The notes under the pieces were generated by a model. The model worked only from the letters and a program-made list of their open reading frames with translations, was not told the origin of the DNA and ran no database searches. Positions 16,784 through 26,231 of a stretch of 64,000 bases of DNA are shown here, piece after piece (positions within the stretch are counted from its first letter, which is position 1; each line of letters begins with the position of its first letter). The DNA lies in assembly GCA_017656295.1 (NCBI GenBank), contig JACDOC010000005.1, positions 62,001-126,000 on the forward strand, read 5' to 3'. The translations under genes were made by a program, and so were the position numbers. The DNA is from Bacillus sp. (in: firmicutes) (GTDB lineage: Bacteria > Bacillota > Bacilli > Bacillales > JACDOC01).

Positions 16784-17770
16784 TTATTCTGCTTCTTTAC
16801 TTTTAAATTTTATCGGTTCTAACCCTTTTAAAATTCTGAAACGATAATTATACTCTAGTTGTTTAAAATCCGTTCTTTGTTGTTCGAATGTTCTAGTCTT
16901 AGTATTTATGACTTGAGGGCTTGGATGATAGAGCGGATAGACAAATCGGCCATTCCATTTTGAAAATGTAGCTACATCTTTATTTAATACCAATTGGTGT
17001 GGTTCAATTTCCTTTAATGCTTCTAAGGCGGTTTTACCTAATGTGACAATCACTTTAGGGTTTACTAATTCTATGATTCTAGCAAGATATGAATGACAAT
17101 TCTTTATTTCCTGTTTGCTTGGTTTTCTGACTATTCCTTTCTCATCAGTTGGGCAGCACAGAACAGCATTGGTTATATAAATATCCGACCGTATCCATCT
17201 TGTTGCGGATAAAAGTTTCTCAAAATTATCACCTGTAGCATCTCCATGTAAAGGGATTCGAGTAAGGTTGGCACCCCTTGAGCCAGGAGCTTCAGCAATA
17301 AACATGACGTCGGCATCAAGATTTCCATTCTCATAACCTAAAACAGCTTTTTCATGTTTCATCGCTTCACAAATTATACAGTTTTTTGCTTGGTCAATTA
17401 ATTTGTTGTACTCTATTTCTTTATCAGTATTAGTTATGAATATCTCTCTTCCTTTAATAGTTAATTGAGCAAATCCTTCATAAATAAAAAAATAAATCTC
17501 AATAATTACATTATCCTTGTTTTTAAATTCGTTAATTATTTCAACTCCTTCACAAGGGATTTTTACACTTAATCCTCGTTCATCAGAAATTTTTATGTAA
17601 AAATCAAACTGGGAAGCTTCATCTGTTATCGTGATCTTTAGATTTTGTCCTCTCATATCAATACAATCTTCCCAACCATTATTATAATGCGTCATTAATC
17701 TTATTTCATAAGGTATAACAGTGTCGGCTATTTGTTTGAACCTTTCAAAATATTCACTACTACAAGTCAT
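16784..17770 (-). CDS. uracil-DNA glycosylase family 4-like protein with an extra N-terminal region
   Basis: 328 residues, ATG at 17770 after AAAGGAG. The C-terminal about 200 residues are a UDG fold: Fe-S ligands CIIC (131, 134) and a second pair in CCPTDEKG...KNC (about 205-223), motif 1 IAEAPGSRG, ITNAVLCCP, and motif 2 LYHPSPQV. Family-4 enzymes remove uracil from DNA. The first about 125 residues (beta-rich, IDMRGQNLKITIT, DFYIKISDERG) are not recognised. It lies at the left edge of the defence island, so a role against uracil-containing DNA or as a sensor is possible. Single gene, no terminator recognised. Confidence 0.8.
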   Translation of the reverse strand: MTCSSEYFERFKQIADTVIPYEIRLMTHYNNGWEDCIDMRGQNLKITITDEASQFDFYIKISDERGLSVKIPCEGVEIINEFKNKDNVIIEIYFFIYEGFAQLTIKGREIFITNTDKEIEYNKLIDQAKNCIICEAMKHEKAVLGYENGNLDADVMFIAEAPGSRGANLTRIPLHGDATGDNFEKLLSATRWIRSDIYITNAVLCCPTDEKGIVRKPSKQEIKNCHSYLARIIELVNPKVIVTLGKTALEALKEIEPHQLVLNKDVATFSKWNGRFVYPLYHPSPQVINTKTRTFEQQRTDFKQLEYNYRFRILKGLEPIKFKSKEAE

Positions 17771-18027
17771 GATCAGATAGAAACTCCTTTCAGTATATTA
17801 TTATTTTTTGAGCTCTCCTAATCGTAGAAGGGCTCATATTACACATAAATATACCGCCAAATTATGCACTCCTAAATAACCAAACACACCTCGCATACTA
17901 TATGAGTTCAGATTGAAAAATCGACAAAAATTAGACAAAGGAACAGTCTAAATGCTTTGTATATATATGTCGAAAAATCAATCTTCAGTTATATAGTCCA
18001 TACTCATCAACTGATTTACCGCATTTT
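17771..18027. other. AT-rich intergenic region
   Basis: Between the small acidic protein gene and the glycosylase gene. No clear promoter, repeat or RNA was recognised. Confidence 0.3.
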
Positions 18028-18189
18028 TTACGCTTTTTCGCCCCCATCATTATCTTTGTTGTCGTTTTCATTCTTCTCTTCCATCACATCTTTATGGAAC
18101 TCATAATCAGAATTAGTAGAAAGATCTAGACCCTCTCTACTTACTAGTTTCCAATCTACAGTTCGTTGTAATTTTTTAGGATTCTCCAT
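18028..18189 (-). CDS. small acidic protein of 53 residues
   Basis: MENPKKLQRTVDWKLVSREG..., ending in a run rich in Glu, Asn and Asp (VMEEKNENDNKDNDGGEKA). The ATG at 18189 follows AGAGGGAAATT. Composition shifts from a basic N-terminal half to a very acidic tail. No family is recognised. It sits between the VRR-NUC gene and the glycosylase gene on the same strand; a small antitoxin, anti-restriction mimic or accessory subunit are possible but unproven. Confidence 0.5.
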   Translation of the reverse strand: MENPKKLQRTVDWKLVSREGLDLSTNSDYEFHKDVMEEKNENDNKDNDGGEKA

Positions 18190-18358
18190 AATTTCCCTCT
18201 ATTTACTATGTAGTCTATACTCTCCCCTACAACCATACTTCTTGGCCAGTTTGCAGACATTTGATCACATAAGTAAAATTTGATCACATCTTAAGATAAT
18301 GACTTTTTATATGCATTTATACATATACGTATACGTTTTGTAATACGTTCATCTAATT

Positions 18359-18820
18359 TTAAAACTCCCAAATAACTGAACGTTCCGGTACATCTTTTCC
18401 TTCTTCAACAACATAAAAAATATCTACCTCACACCCATACAATGACTTCAGCACAGCTAATCCCCTTATTTGCGCCTCATTTAAACGATCGTTCGTATCC
18501 ATTCTCTTCACTTCTGCAAACCGCACTTCAGAAAAGTCAGGACGATAAATCATCAAATCAGGTTCTTGAACGTGAACATAAGGAGAAAAAAGGCGATAAA
18601 ACTGCCGTCCTTGTTCATATCGCTCATCTCCAAAATGTTTTCGAAACACTTCTTCAGCAACAGGATATTTACCTTGCCGATTGTCACCGAACCCTTTTGT
18701 TCCAGGCAGTTTTCTACAATAAGAATCTTTGCAATTCTCTCTTTCACCGTTTCTCCACTTGTCTAACTCCTCCGAGCGAAACGTTACAACTCGAACGGGA
18801 ATTTTTATTTTGATACCCAC
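18359..18820 (-). CDS. VRR-NUC-like PD-(D/E)XK nuclease
   Basis: 153 residues, GTG start at 18820 after GAGAGG. The C-terminal half has the VRR-NUC arrangement: EPDLMIY (first acid), then VRFAEVKRMDTNDRLNEAQI with the E-x-K pair and the downstream Gln, and a final beta strand VDIFYVVEEG. Stand-alone VRR-NUC proteins are structure-selective nucleases often carried by phages and mobile elements. The N-terminal half is basic with a Cys-rich patch (ENCKDSYCRKLPG). Likely a defence-island effector or phage-derived nuclease. Confidence 0.68.
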   Translation of the reverse strand: MGIKIKIPVRVVTFRSEELDKWRNGERENCKDSYCRKLPGTKGFGDNRQGKYPVAEEVFRKHFGDERYEQGRQFYRLFSPYVHVQEPDLMIYRPDFSEVRFAEVKRMDTNDRLNEAQIRGLAVLKSLYGCEVDIFYVVEEGKDVPERSVIWEF

Positions 18821-18965
18821 TTAGTTTTCCTCTCTATCTAACTGATCTACTGTTCTCTCAGTATCAGCAATATATGGCTAGAAACTGATTCTACATAAAA
18901 TCCCAAAGATTGCATGAAAACTTGACTTTACCTTTATCTACAATAGCTTTCACCCTATTTCTTGA

Positions 18966-19412
18966 TTATTCTGCCATTTGAAGGAAATTTTTTATTAATA
19001 CTGGTGGTCGTTCACCATCGGCTTCAAAAATCATCTCACCATGATGGATGGTACCTATATCACCCAAATAGCTTTCAACTCTTACTTCCTCAAGTTTCAG
19101 CTTATAAAATTTATTTTCTAAGTAAACCAAATCCTCAATCGCATGTCCATTAAGTTTCGGAGCAGAAATCGACGAAATCCATGAAGATATTAATCCAACT
19201 CTTTCGATCCATGCCTCAAGTGCGGTTGAACCTCGTGTTTGTTCGAATCTGTTTAAAATGACCGGATAAGAAATGGAATACCAATAAGTTTTGTCTTTGC
19301 TATTACAAACACCGCTTTCTTTCTTCTTTCGGTAGCTGTCTATAACATGAATGACATTACTAGAATCAAGATAATATCTCAACGATTGCAATGACTGACT
19401 ATATAAATCCAT
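18966..19412 (-). CDS. unrecognised protein of 148 residues
   Basis: ATG at 19412 is preceded by GGGAGG at 8-nt spacing. The sequence (MDLYSQSLQSLRYYLD, then a TYWYSISYPVILNRFEQTRG block, and VESYLGDIGTIHHGEMIFEA near the end) shows no membrane segment or known motif. Same strand as its defence-island neighbours but separated by gaps of about 145 and 85 bp. No function assigned. Confidence 0.65.
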   Translation of the reverse strand: MDLYSQSLQSLRYYLDSSNVIHVIDSYRKKKESGVCNSKDKTYWYSISYPVILNRFEQTRGSTALEAWIERVGLISSWISSISAPKLNGHAIEDLVYLENKFYKLKLEEVRVESYLGDIGTIHHGEMIFEADGERPPVLIKNFLQMAE

Positions 19413-19496
19413 CAATTTATCCTCCCAACCCTACTGAATCTTCCACTAAAAATACTGCACATTAGATGTGTATTTATATATGTTATTTCAGACAAG

Positions 19497-19942
19497 CTAC
19501 CTTTGACTTTTATATCCTTCGTATTTTGGTTTAAATTTTAGATGCAAAAATGCCTCAATTAGATTTAGTACAAAGATTCCTAACGATGCATCTATAATAA
19601 AGTCAATTCTTCTTATATTCTGTTTAATCCAATCCCCAACAATATCCTCAGTTAGATTAAAACATTTAAAGTCTGGATCATTCAAAATGGATTTCGCTAA
19701 ATTTCTTTGGGAACTTGTTGGAACATAATGCTGGCGTCTAAACCTTGCATTACTATTCGGGCCAACCTTTCCAATTTTTAAAAATTCATCCTTATAAACA
19801 AAGGAGTAAATCCCCATTTTACCACGTGGCAAACCAGCTGGCTTATGTGGAACTCCTCTGTCCAATATTTGTATTTGATCCTCGGAAAGACGGTTCCTGT
19901 TAATCTAACCACTGATAGTAACTGTGCTTTTAATTCTTTCAT
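19497..19942 (-). pseudogene. GIY-YIG-like protein with a 5' frameshift
   Basis: A good start exists at ATG 19942 (GGAGAG upstream), reading MKELKAQLLSVVRLTG. One base must be gained near 19896 to continue as NRLSEDQIQILDRGVPHKP. The core MGIYSFVYKDEFLKIGKVG matches the GIY...KIG start of GIY-YIG-type nucleases, followed by Arg-rich RFRRQHY and a late Glu in LNLIEAFLHLKFKPKYEG. Full length would be about 148 residues. If the shift is a sequencing error the gene is intact. Confidence 0.6.
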
Positions 19943-19963
19943 TTGATAACTCTCCAAAACTTT

Positions 19964-21310
19964 TCACTGTTTTGCTGCACCGTTCCAACAACTACCATAA
20001 ATCCGATCATGAACCCCTTCCTTTCGTAAGAACTGGATCATGCCTCGCTCTGCTAAATAATCAAGGAACATGCAAACATCTCCATATATTTTATATCTCC
20101 CTGTTAAAAAAGTTTCACTTGGAGCACCGTATTCGTATACTAAATACACACTAAGCTCTTTAGCTGAAATGACGCTTACTGATTGCACATAATCAAAAAT
20201 GGCTTTTTGCAATGATTCGTCAAGTAATGGTAACATTTCCTGTTCGCTGCTGTTTAATTTTTGAAAAGAGGGTTTTCTTGCTGCCTGTGTGGGAGTGTAT
20301 GAAGATGTAACCAAGTGTTGCTGTTCACCAGTAATACTTTCTTTTTTGGCCTGCTCTTTCTTTTCCAATACTTTTTGTTTGACGATTTCTTTAAAAAACT
20401 CCCGATTTTTTTCCTCATATTCCGGGTCGCTTAATTGAATCGTTTGTTTTGTGAGAAGTGCTTTTGACATACTCATTTGATAACCTTCATTTAGCGCAAA
20501 AGCTCGAAACGGATATTTCATTTCATCGACAATAAAACGATGAACAGTAAAAACGATTTCTGTTTCTGTGGAGTGTACATAATATAAACTGCGAACATCA
20601 AATGATTGCGGGGACTTACGATGGTGATAATTAAACAACTTAAACAGCGGCTCTTCAATTGGCAAATGGTTTAATACATTCTCCCATTTCCAATCCTCTT
20701 CCGTTTTTATAGCAATATCCAACTCTGCTTCCCATAAATGAATGACGTGATGATTCATATCTACAGACATTTCCGCATCTTCAACAAACCATATCGTCTG
20801 CATTCCTTTATTTTGATAGTAACGATTACGATTTCGTATTTGTCTAACGAGTTTCTCATCTTTATTAGCTGTTACATTAGTTAGAATAGTAATGGCTATT
20901 TCTTCATCTGTATTTTTCACAATAATATCTGGGTAATAACGCCATTTTTCTTTTCCTTTCGCGATATACCCATAGTCTACTTGCATATTTTCATTGGTTT
21001 TCTCTTGACCTTTTAGTTCATTGTATATAATTTCCTTCATAACAGAATGTGATTTAGACTCGCGTTTGACTTGCTGATGATAGGTTTCACTCGCCTCAGA
21101 AATTTCACAGGAACGGGAATGACGGTGTGAAAAATGTTCCTCTCGAATATTGCCAGATTTCAAAATCAATGTATCATTGCAATAAGGACATTGAAATGCG
21201 CCTTTATCGGCTCTCTTTTTAAGTCTGTCTAATTCAGCTTTTCTATCCTCTACTGTATCAAGGTAAGTTTTTAGATGAAAAAACTTACCTTCATATAAAG
21301 CTTCTTGCAA
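19964..21310 (-). CDS. CoiA-like protein with zinc finger and nuclease-like core
   Basis: 448 residues from TTG at 21310 (GGGGAGAG upstream). The N-terminus has a CPYCNDTLILKSG...HFSHRHSRSC zinc-binding element typical of CoiA-like proteins. A PD-(D/E)XK-like region follows (YYPDIIVKNTDEEIAITILT). The middle is charged, and the C-terminal about 90 residues form a separate helical domain (LQKAIFDYVQSVSVISAKEL). CoiA acts in competence, and related proteins occur in mobile and defence loci. It is separated from the upstream RT/nitrilase operon by a terminator. Function here is inferred only. Confidence 0.6.
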   Translation of the reverse strand: MQEALYEGKFFHLKTYLDTVEDRKAELDRLKKRADKGAFQCPYCNDTLILKSGNIREEHFSHRHSRSCEISEASETYHQQVKRESKSHSVMKEIIYNELKGQEKTNENMQVDYGYIAKGKEKWRYYPDIIVKNTDEEIAITILTNVTANKDEKLVRQIRNRNRYYQNKGMQTIWFVEDAEMSVDMNHHVIHLWEAELDIAIKTEEDWKWENVLNHLPIEEPLFKLFNYHHRKSPQSFDVRSLYYVHSTETEIVFTVHRFIVDEMKYPFRAFALNEGYQMSMSKALLTKQTIQLSDPEYEEKNREFFKEIVKQKVLEKKEQAKKESITGEQQHLVTSSYTPTQAARKPSFQKLNSSEQEMLPLLDESLQKAIFDYVQSVSVISAKELSVYLVYEYGAPSETFLTGRYKIYGDVCMFLDYLAERGMIQFLRKEGVHDRIYGSCWNGAAKQ

Positions 21311-21420
21311 ATGGCTTCTCTCCCCTCATCTTGAAACTGATAATTTTTAACAATACTAAAAGATTTCTCTTTTCATCATAGCTAAATTTGATGAAAAATG
21401 TTGTCGAAATGTGTTAAAAA

Positions 21421-21450
21421 ACAAAAAACAGAAGCGTCGATAGCTTCTGT
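21421..21450 (-). terminator. terminator of the RT-nitrilase operon
   Basis: ACAGAAGC/GCTTCTGT with a 7-nt loop is followed on the minus strand by TTTTTTGTTTTTT. It lies about 110 bp past the nitrilase stop codon. Confidence 0.8.
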
Positions 21451-21560
21451 CATAAACAACTTATTATCTCAGGCGGCATAAATTAATCCATCTCTCTCTT
21501 TGTTTTTATGAAATTCATATTTGTTCCAATCTCAACCTTTGAATTTCTCTTGTTACATTT

Positions 21561-22451
21561 TTACTTTCCCCACTCATAAGCTAGACCATAATCAGGCGGT
21601 CGAGAAACCAGTTCTTTACTAACTTGATCAGATGGTGCTTTTTGAGCATCCGCTATCAGTTTTAATGGTAACTCGATTGTAACCGCAGCATTTACGTGAT
21701 TACCTATATTCTTATAAACATTCCTTTTATAACGTTTACGAAATGGCACAAAAGCATGAGATCCGCCATAGTTCCCCATATTACAAACAATTACATTACA
21801 ATACAAGATTCGGTGCAATGAATCAGATAGTGAATGAAAATAATCAATATCTTTATTGTAAGCAACGATAAACAAAGTCTGTATCTTGGTTTGGAGTAGC
21901 CTTTGAATAGGTAAGTTTAAGTAATCTACGCAAATTAGAACCGCCCAATTTCCTAATTTTTCACTTTTAAAAAGATATATTCGATTACCATGTTGAAACT
22001 TATAGCCTGCTTTACCTAAAAATTCTTTTTCGGCGGGGGCTGGAAACAGTTTAGGTATTTTTATGATAGTTGCTCTTTCATTGAAAGTCTGGCCATTTTT
22101 ATTAAGTGTACTCGGAATTGCCACCAAAGCCTGATTTTCAATCATCTTTCTTCCATTTATAGAGCCCTTATATACCCATTCAAGTCCCCCAATTATAACA
22201 ATTTTAGAACTTTCACATTCGTTCATTATATGTTTATAAACATATTCATTTGGAATAAATAATTCGGGAAACACAAGAAAGTCAGCCCCATCTTGTTTTG
22301 CAATACGAACTCCCTTATAAAATTTATCTAGTTGGTTTTCTGGTCTCAAATATTTCATTCCATTGTCATGATCAAATAATTTTGAAAACTCTTCTTTTGT
22401 TTTACTTCCATCTGTGTATTGAGCAATCGTAACTTTAATTGTATCTTTCAA
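21561..22451 (-). CDS. carbon-nitrogen hydrolase (nitrilase) partner of the reverse transcriptase
   Basis: 296 residues. The nitrilase triad is visible: Glu63 in FPELFIP, Lys134 in KIPKLFP and Cys174 in LICVDYLN. The start is TTG at 22451, overlapping the RT stop codon by 4 nt with GAAGGAG just before it, so translation is probably coupled. Defence-associated RTs of the DRT1/UG1 group and relatives carry a nitrilase domain fused to the RT; here it is a separate polypeptide. Family members hydrolyse amides or nitriles; the substrate in defence is unknown to me. The C-terminus after about 250 is divergent. Confidence 0.85.
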   Translation of the reverse strand: MKDTIKVTIAQYTDGSKTKEEFSKLFDHDNGMKYLRPENQLDKFYKGVRIAKQDGADFLVFPELFIPNEYVYKHIMNECESSKIVIIGGLEWVYKGSINGRKMIENQALVAIPSTLNKNGQTFNERATIIKIPKLFPAPAEKEFLGKAGYKFQHGNRIYLFKSEKLGNWAVLICVDYLNLPIQRLLQTKIQTLFIVAYNKDIDYFHSLSDSLHRILYCNVIVCNMGNYGGSHAFVPFRKRYKRNVYKNIGNHVNAAVTIELPLKLIADAQKAPSDQVSKELVSRPPDYGLAYEWGK

Positions 22452-25400
22452 ACTCCTTCACCATCTCTCGCGATCACATCAACATCGATTTCAATTACTT
22501 CAATAAGCCCATTTTTCCAATATAATAAATTTTTTTCTGATTCCTCTAAATAGGTTTCTATTATCCGCTGATAAGATTTACGACCATCAATTGGTTTATC
22601 CCCCAATTTTCTATAAGGTAGATTTGATTGATCGTATACATCGTAGTAACTTTCATAAAATTTTCTGTGATAGTTTAGTGTATTGACCAACAAAGATGCT
22701 ATAGTTGTCGATGGGAAATTTGCTTGGTTAAAATACGTCTGTAAATCTTTCCAACTATAAATATAAAATGGTTTTAAATAACTCGAGTCAATTGCATTGC
22801 CTTTTAACATCGAAAATAATGTCATAGAAATTATGTAATTTTCCCCTTGATTTTCTGTTTCTTCATTTGAATAATCGCTAGTAATAATATCATAAGCGGG
22901 ATAGTGATATAATTTATTAAACTCTTGGTTTATAAATGTCACGTCAACTACAAATTTCTCATTCAAAATCTCTATATCCTTCCTGCTATTGCTACACCGT
23001 TCCCATTGTCTGAATTTTTTCCAGTTTTCAATTGTAACCCCTTTTGTTAAAAGGTAAATAGGATTTTTTATTTTTCCTGTTTTTTCGTTTTCTTTTTTTT
23101 CATTTTCCTTTTTCTCATCAAAAAATATTCGTTTTAATATCGTTACAATTTCATACTCAGATAATGAACGCAAGTAGTTTGCAGCGTCATTATAGTTTGT
23201 GTTATTGATATAAAATATCCAGTCATGCAATGGGATTAAAGCTTTGGAATTTTTCTCTTTATCATTGAAATCAGATACAAAATCCGGCATTTTAATTGCC
23301 AATGAACCATCAATAGCCATGTTAGCTTGAATCAAGCTGAAATTACGAAAACGATCTAGTAGATAATGTAAAAATGCGTTATCAGATATAGAACTTTTTT
23401 CTAAACTCTTGTTAATCCAATTAAAGAAAACAGCTGCGTCTTTTGGTTTCTGGAAATAGAATTTAATTAATTTATTTAGTATGGATAAAACATCTATCAT
23501 AACTTTTTTGGATAAGTCATTTAGTTCAATTGGATATTTCGCAATAAAATCGAGGCCTTTTTCAGGTATTTTAGCCGAATCAATCTTTGCCCAACTGATC
23601 CATATTTGATATTTATAAATTAATTTATCGAATTGTAAAGAGCTGTCTTGTTCTTTTTTAATATCACTGATTAAATCCCAAATCGACTGATACCACATTT
23701 CTTCAAATACGGAAAATTCCAATTTATGATTTTTGTGATTGTAATAAAGTCCTTTATAAAATAACTTGCTCAAATAATAGAGGATATCGTCCGATATATT
23801 GGCCATTTGATGAATTGAACTGTTTTCCTTTTCTTTCTCTATTAAATGATAGTAAAAATCATTACTTAATAAATAAATCTTTCGCAAATACTCTAATGAT
23901 GAATAAACTGTACTGAATGCTTTATAATAATCGATATTTAACTTAGGATTGGTTCTGATTTGACATATACTAAAACACCAATAAATGGAATATTTCTCGA
24001 ACCAAAGGATTTCCTGTGAATCATACCATGTTTGAACTGCATCATTAATAATATTTCGTAATCTTCCCCTGTATGAAATAGATATGTGTCTCCACTCATT
24101 TGAAATTGTAAGAAGCACCTTTGTTCTTATGAAAGGTCCGTAAAACAACCCCAAATTTTCCTGAGTATTGAAACTTAGAGACTGTAAAAAATCTTCTAAA
24201 GCCTTAAAATGAGATTTACTGTTATTTCCCTTTATAATACAGTCAATTAAATAAAGGGTATAAATTTCATAAAGTGACAGCTTATATGGATATCTCTTAA
24301 AAGCTCTTTGCAGAGATATATCTGGTGAATATTTTTCAATATTCAAAGCCCTATTTAATGCTTCTTTTAATCCATTTTTTATTCTCCATGATGCAAAAGC
24401 GACTTTTGTTTCATCTTTTATCTCATTTGAATCAAACTGTACATCCAATAAGTGTAACATTTCATAAATAAATTCTTCTAACTCTTCATTGTCCATAGAC
24501 TGCAACTGCATTTCTGATACTTGGGACAACTTTTCTATCATCGCTGTAGAACCAGGTAAAATATCATTTTTTGTAATCTTAATAGGCTCTTGCTTGAACT
24601 TTTCATATTCATTCTTTATTGCTTTGAGTACATCGCTTTTAATATCTTTTTGCTGTGGAGATAAGTGGTTTTGAATTTTCTTATTTATCATTTCTAGAAT
24701 TTCTGCTTCATTAGCAGGTAACGTTTTTTCTTCAGAAAGATTTAAACCAATATTATTAAGGCATTCTCTTATTTTTTTAATGACTTCTGAGATAAATTTA
24801 TCATTTGAAGAAATAACCGTAATATCGTCTGTATAACGAAAAATATAAGTTTCTATTTTTTCTTCTAGTGCACTTGTTTCGATAAATTTTTTAATTTCAT
24901 TATCCAAATATTCAGTCAATACACAGTTAGATAAAAATCCTGATGAAATTAAATCTAAAGGTAGAGTATTGTTTAAATACTCTGTTAGTTTTTCAAGAGC
25001 ATTTTCTTCATTCAAGTCATCTTTTTTATTTCTCATTATTTTTTCGGCATATTGCAGGAAATAGGATTTCTCTGCTTGCTTATATCCTTTTAATACTTCA
25101 ATATCTGGACATTCAAATTTATAATTTAACAAATCCGATAATAGTTGTATCCAACCTTCCTTGCTTTTTAAAACTCCATTTTCCACAAGAGTGGTCAATC
25201 GTTTTTTGAACATTTCTATAATATACTCTTTATTTAATGTGGGATAAAATTCTTGAATATCGGCTTTTCCTTGATATGCTACCCCATGTTTTTCAATAAT
25301 TTTTAAAAAAGCTTGTTTCAATTGACTGTTTAATTGTCTAAGACCCCATTGATAACTTTCATACAGACTGGACCCATTATAGTGAATATATCCCCGCTGA

Positions 25401-25888
25401 AATTCCTTTTTTTCATAATCATATTGATGGATTCTCTTCAAGCGGTTATTAAAACTCCATGGTACCATCCATTCTAACGATTGTCTTTTTCCTTTATCTT
25501 CTAGAGAGATTAACTCCTTCATAGAAGGATTAGTATCAAACCATTCCGATAATGCTAAAACAACTGTAGCCCATGCTACTTGATCCCGAAACTTAAATAA
25601 AGCTTTTGGCCGTAGTCGCGGATTTCGATCCTCATCCCATGATTTTGGATACCAATAAAGAATAGCTTGTTGTAATTTATAACGATCAAACTCACTTATT
25701 GAACCTTCCTCATTATATTTTTTAAAATCTTCCTGTATTGATTTAATATTTTGGTCAAGGTCACGCTCAAAATTCTCCAAATCTAAATAGTCACAAAAAC
25801 TAGTTTCTCTTAACACATAATGTCTTGCTTTTTTATATCCGAAATAAAAATAGCTTAATGGTATTTCACTAGGAGTAAATAGTTTCAA
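22448..25888 (-). CDS. defence-associated reverse transcriptase with long helical C-terminal region
   Basis: 1146 residues from TTG at 25888, preceded by AAAGGTGAT (a GTG three codons earlier overlaps that site). RT motifs: GKADIQEFYPTL with Asp210 (motif A), SSGFLSNCVLTEYLDNEI (motif B-like), FRYTDDITVISS with YTDD at 352-355 (motif C), and GLNLSEEKT after it. There is no maturase X domain, no HNH domain, and no retron-type or CRISPR-linked partner. About 700 residues after the RT core are helix-rich and unassigned. It resembles the unknown-group (UG/DRT) anti-phage RTs. It is first in a two-gene operon with the nitrilase. Confidence 0.85.
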   Translation of the reverse strand: MKLFTPSEIPLSYFYFGYKKARHYVLRETSFCDYLDLENFERDLDQNIKSIQEDFKKYNEEGSISEFDRYKLQQAILYWYPKSWDEDRNPRLRPKALFKFRDQVAWATVVLALSEWFDTNPSMKELISLEDKGKRQSLEWMVPWSFNNRLKRIHQYDYEKKEFQRGYIHYNGSSLYESYQWGLRQLNSQLKQAFLKIIEKHGVAYQGKADIQEFYPTLNKEYIIEMFKKRLTTLVENGVLKSKEGWIQLLSDLLNYKFECPDIEVLKGYKQAEKSYFLQYAEKIMRNKKDDLNEENALEKLTEYLNNTLPLDLISSGFLSNCVLTEYLDNEIKKFIETSALEEKIETYIFRYTDDITVISSNDKFISEVIKKIRECLNNIGLNLSEEKTLPANEAEILEMINKKIQNHLSPQQKDIKSDVLKAIKNEYEKFKQEPIKITKNDILPGSTAMIEKLSQVSEMQLQSMDNEELEEFIYEMLHLLDVQFDSNEIKDETKVAFASWRIKNGLKEALNRALNIEKYSPDISLQRAFKRYPYKLSLYEIYTLYLIDCIIKGNNSKSHFKALEDFLQSLSFNTQENLGLFYGPFIRTKVLLTISNEWRHISISYRGRLRNIINDAVQTWYDSQEILWFEKYSIYWCFSICQIRTNPKLNIDYYKAFSTVYSSLEYLRKIYLLSNDFYYHLIEKEKENSSIHQMANISDDILYYLSKLFYKGLYYNHKNHKLEFSVFEEMWYQSIWDLISDIKKEQDSSLQFDKLIYKYQIWISWAKIDSAKIPEKGLDFIAKYPIELNDLSKKVMIDVLSILNKLIKFYFQKPKDAAVFFNWINKSLEKSSISDNAFLHYLLDRFRNFSLIQANMAIDGSLAIKMPDFVSDFNDKEKNSKALIPLHDWIFYINNTNYNDAANYLRSLSEYEIVTILKRIFFDEKKENEKKENEKTGKIKNPIYLLTKGVTIENWKKFRQWERCSNSRKDIEILNEKFVVDVTFINQEFNKLYHYPAYDIITSDYSNEETENQGENYIISMTLFSMLKGNAIDSSYLKPFYIYSWKDLQTYFNQANFPSTTIASLLVNTLNYHRKFYESYYDVYDQSNLPYRKLGDKPIDGRKSYQRIIETYLEESEKNLLYWKNGLIEVIEIDVDVIARDGEGV

Positions 25889-26231
25889 TGTGATCACCTT
25901 TTTATACTTTTTGAATTTTAACTACATTCTATGTTTTTCACTAAAGCAACAAATGCTATTAGTTACAATATTCGCTATAAAATGACAAAATTCCTGCAAC
26001 TCAATTATTTTGTTCAAAAAGTTAGTTTTATATAAGGAATTCGTTCAATATATAAAACTCATAAAGACAACTCAGTAGTAACTTAAGCCAGAACTACAGA
26101 TCACAAGTCAAATATAAAGAGTATATCGACAGAATCCATATAATTAACTCCTTTATTTTTAACAATATTAACAATAATCATTAATTTTTGTAAAATTGTA
26201 GTAAATATTAAGTGATTGGAGGAAGTAAAAT
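25889..26231. other. divergent promoter region between RT and dGTPase
   Basis: About 340 bp of very AT-rich DNA separating divergent starts. It must hold both promoters, and it is the natural place for a non-coding RNA template or shared operator. No clear hairpin or known motif was recognised by eye. Confidence 0.4.

Noticed and set aside
16784-17770. DNA polymerase-related UDG (SPO1-type) from an active prophage
   Set aside because: No phage structural, integrase or lysis genes lie nearby, so a prophage cannot be supported.
22448-25888. Group II intron or retron reverse transcriptase
   Set aside because: No maturase or HNH domain, no intron-type domain V hairpin seen, and protein far too long; the nitrilase partner fits the UG/DRT groups.
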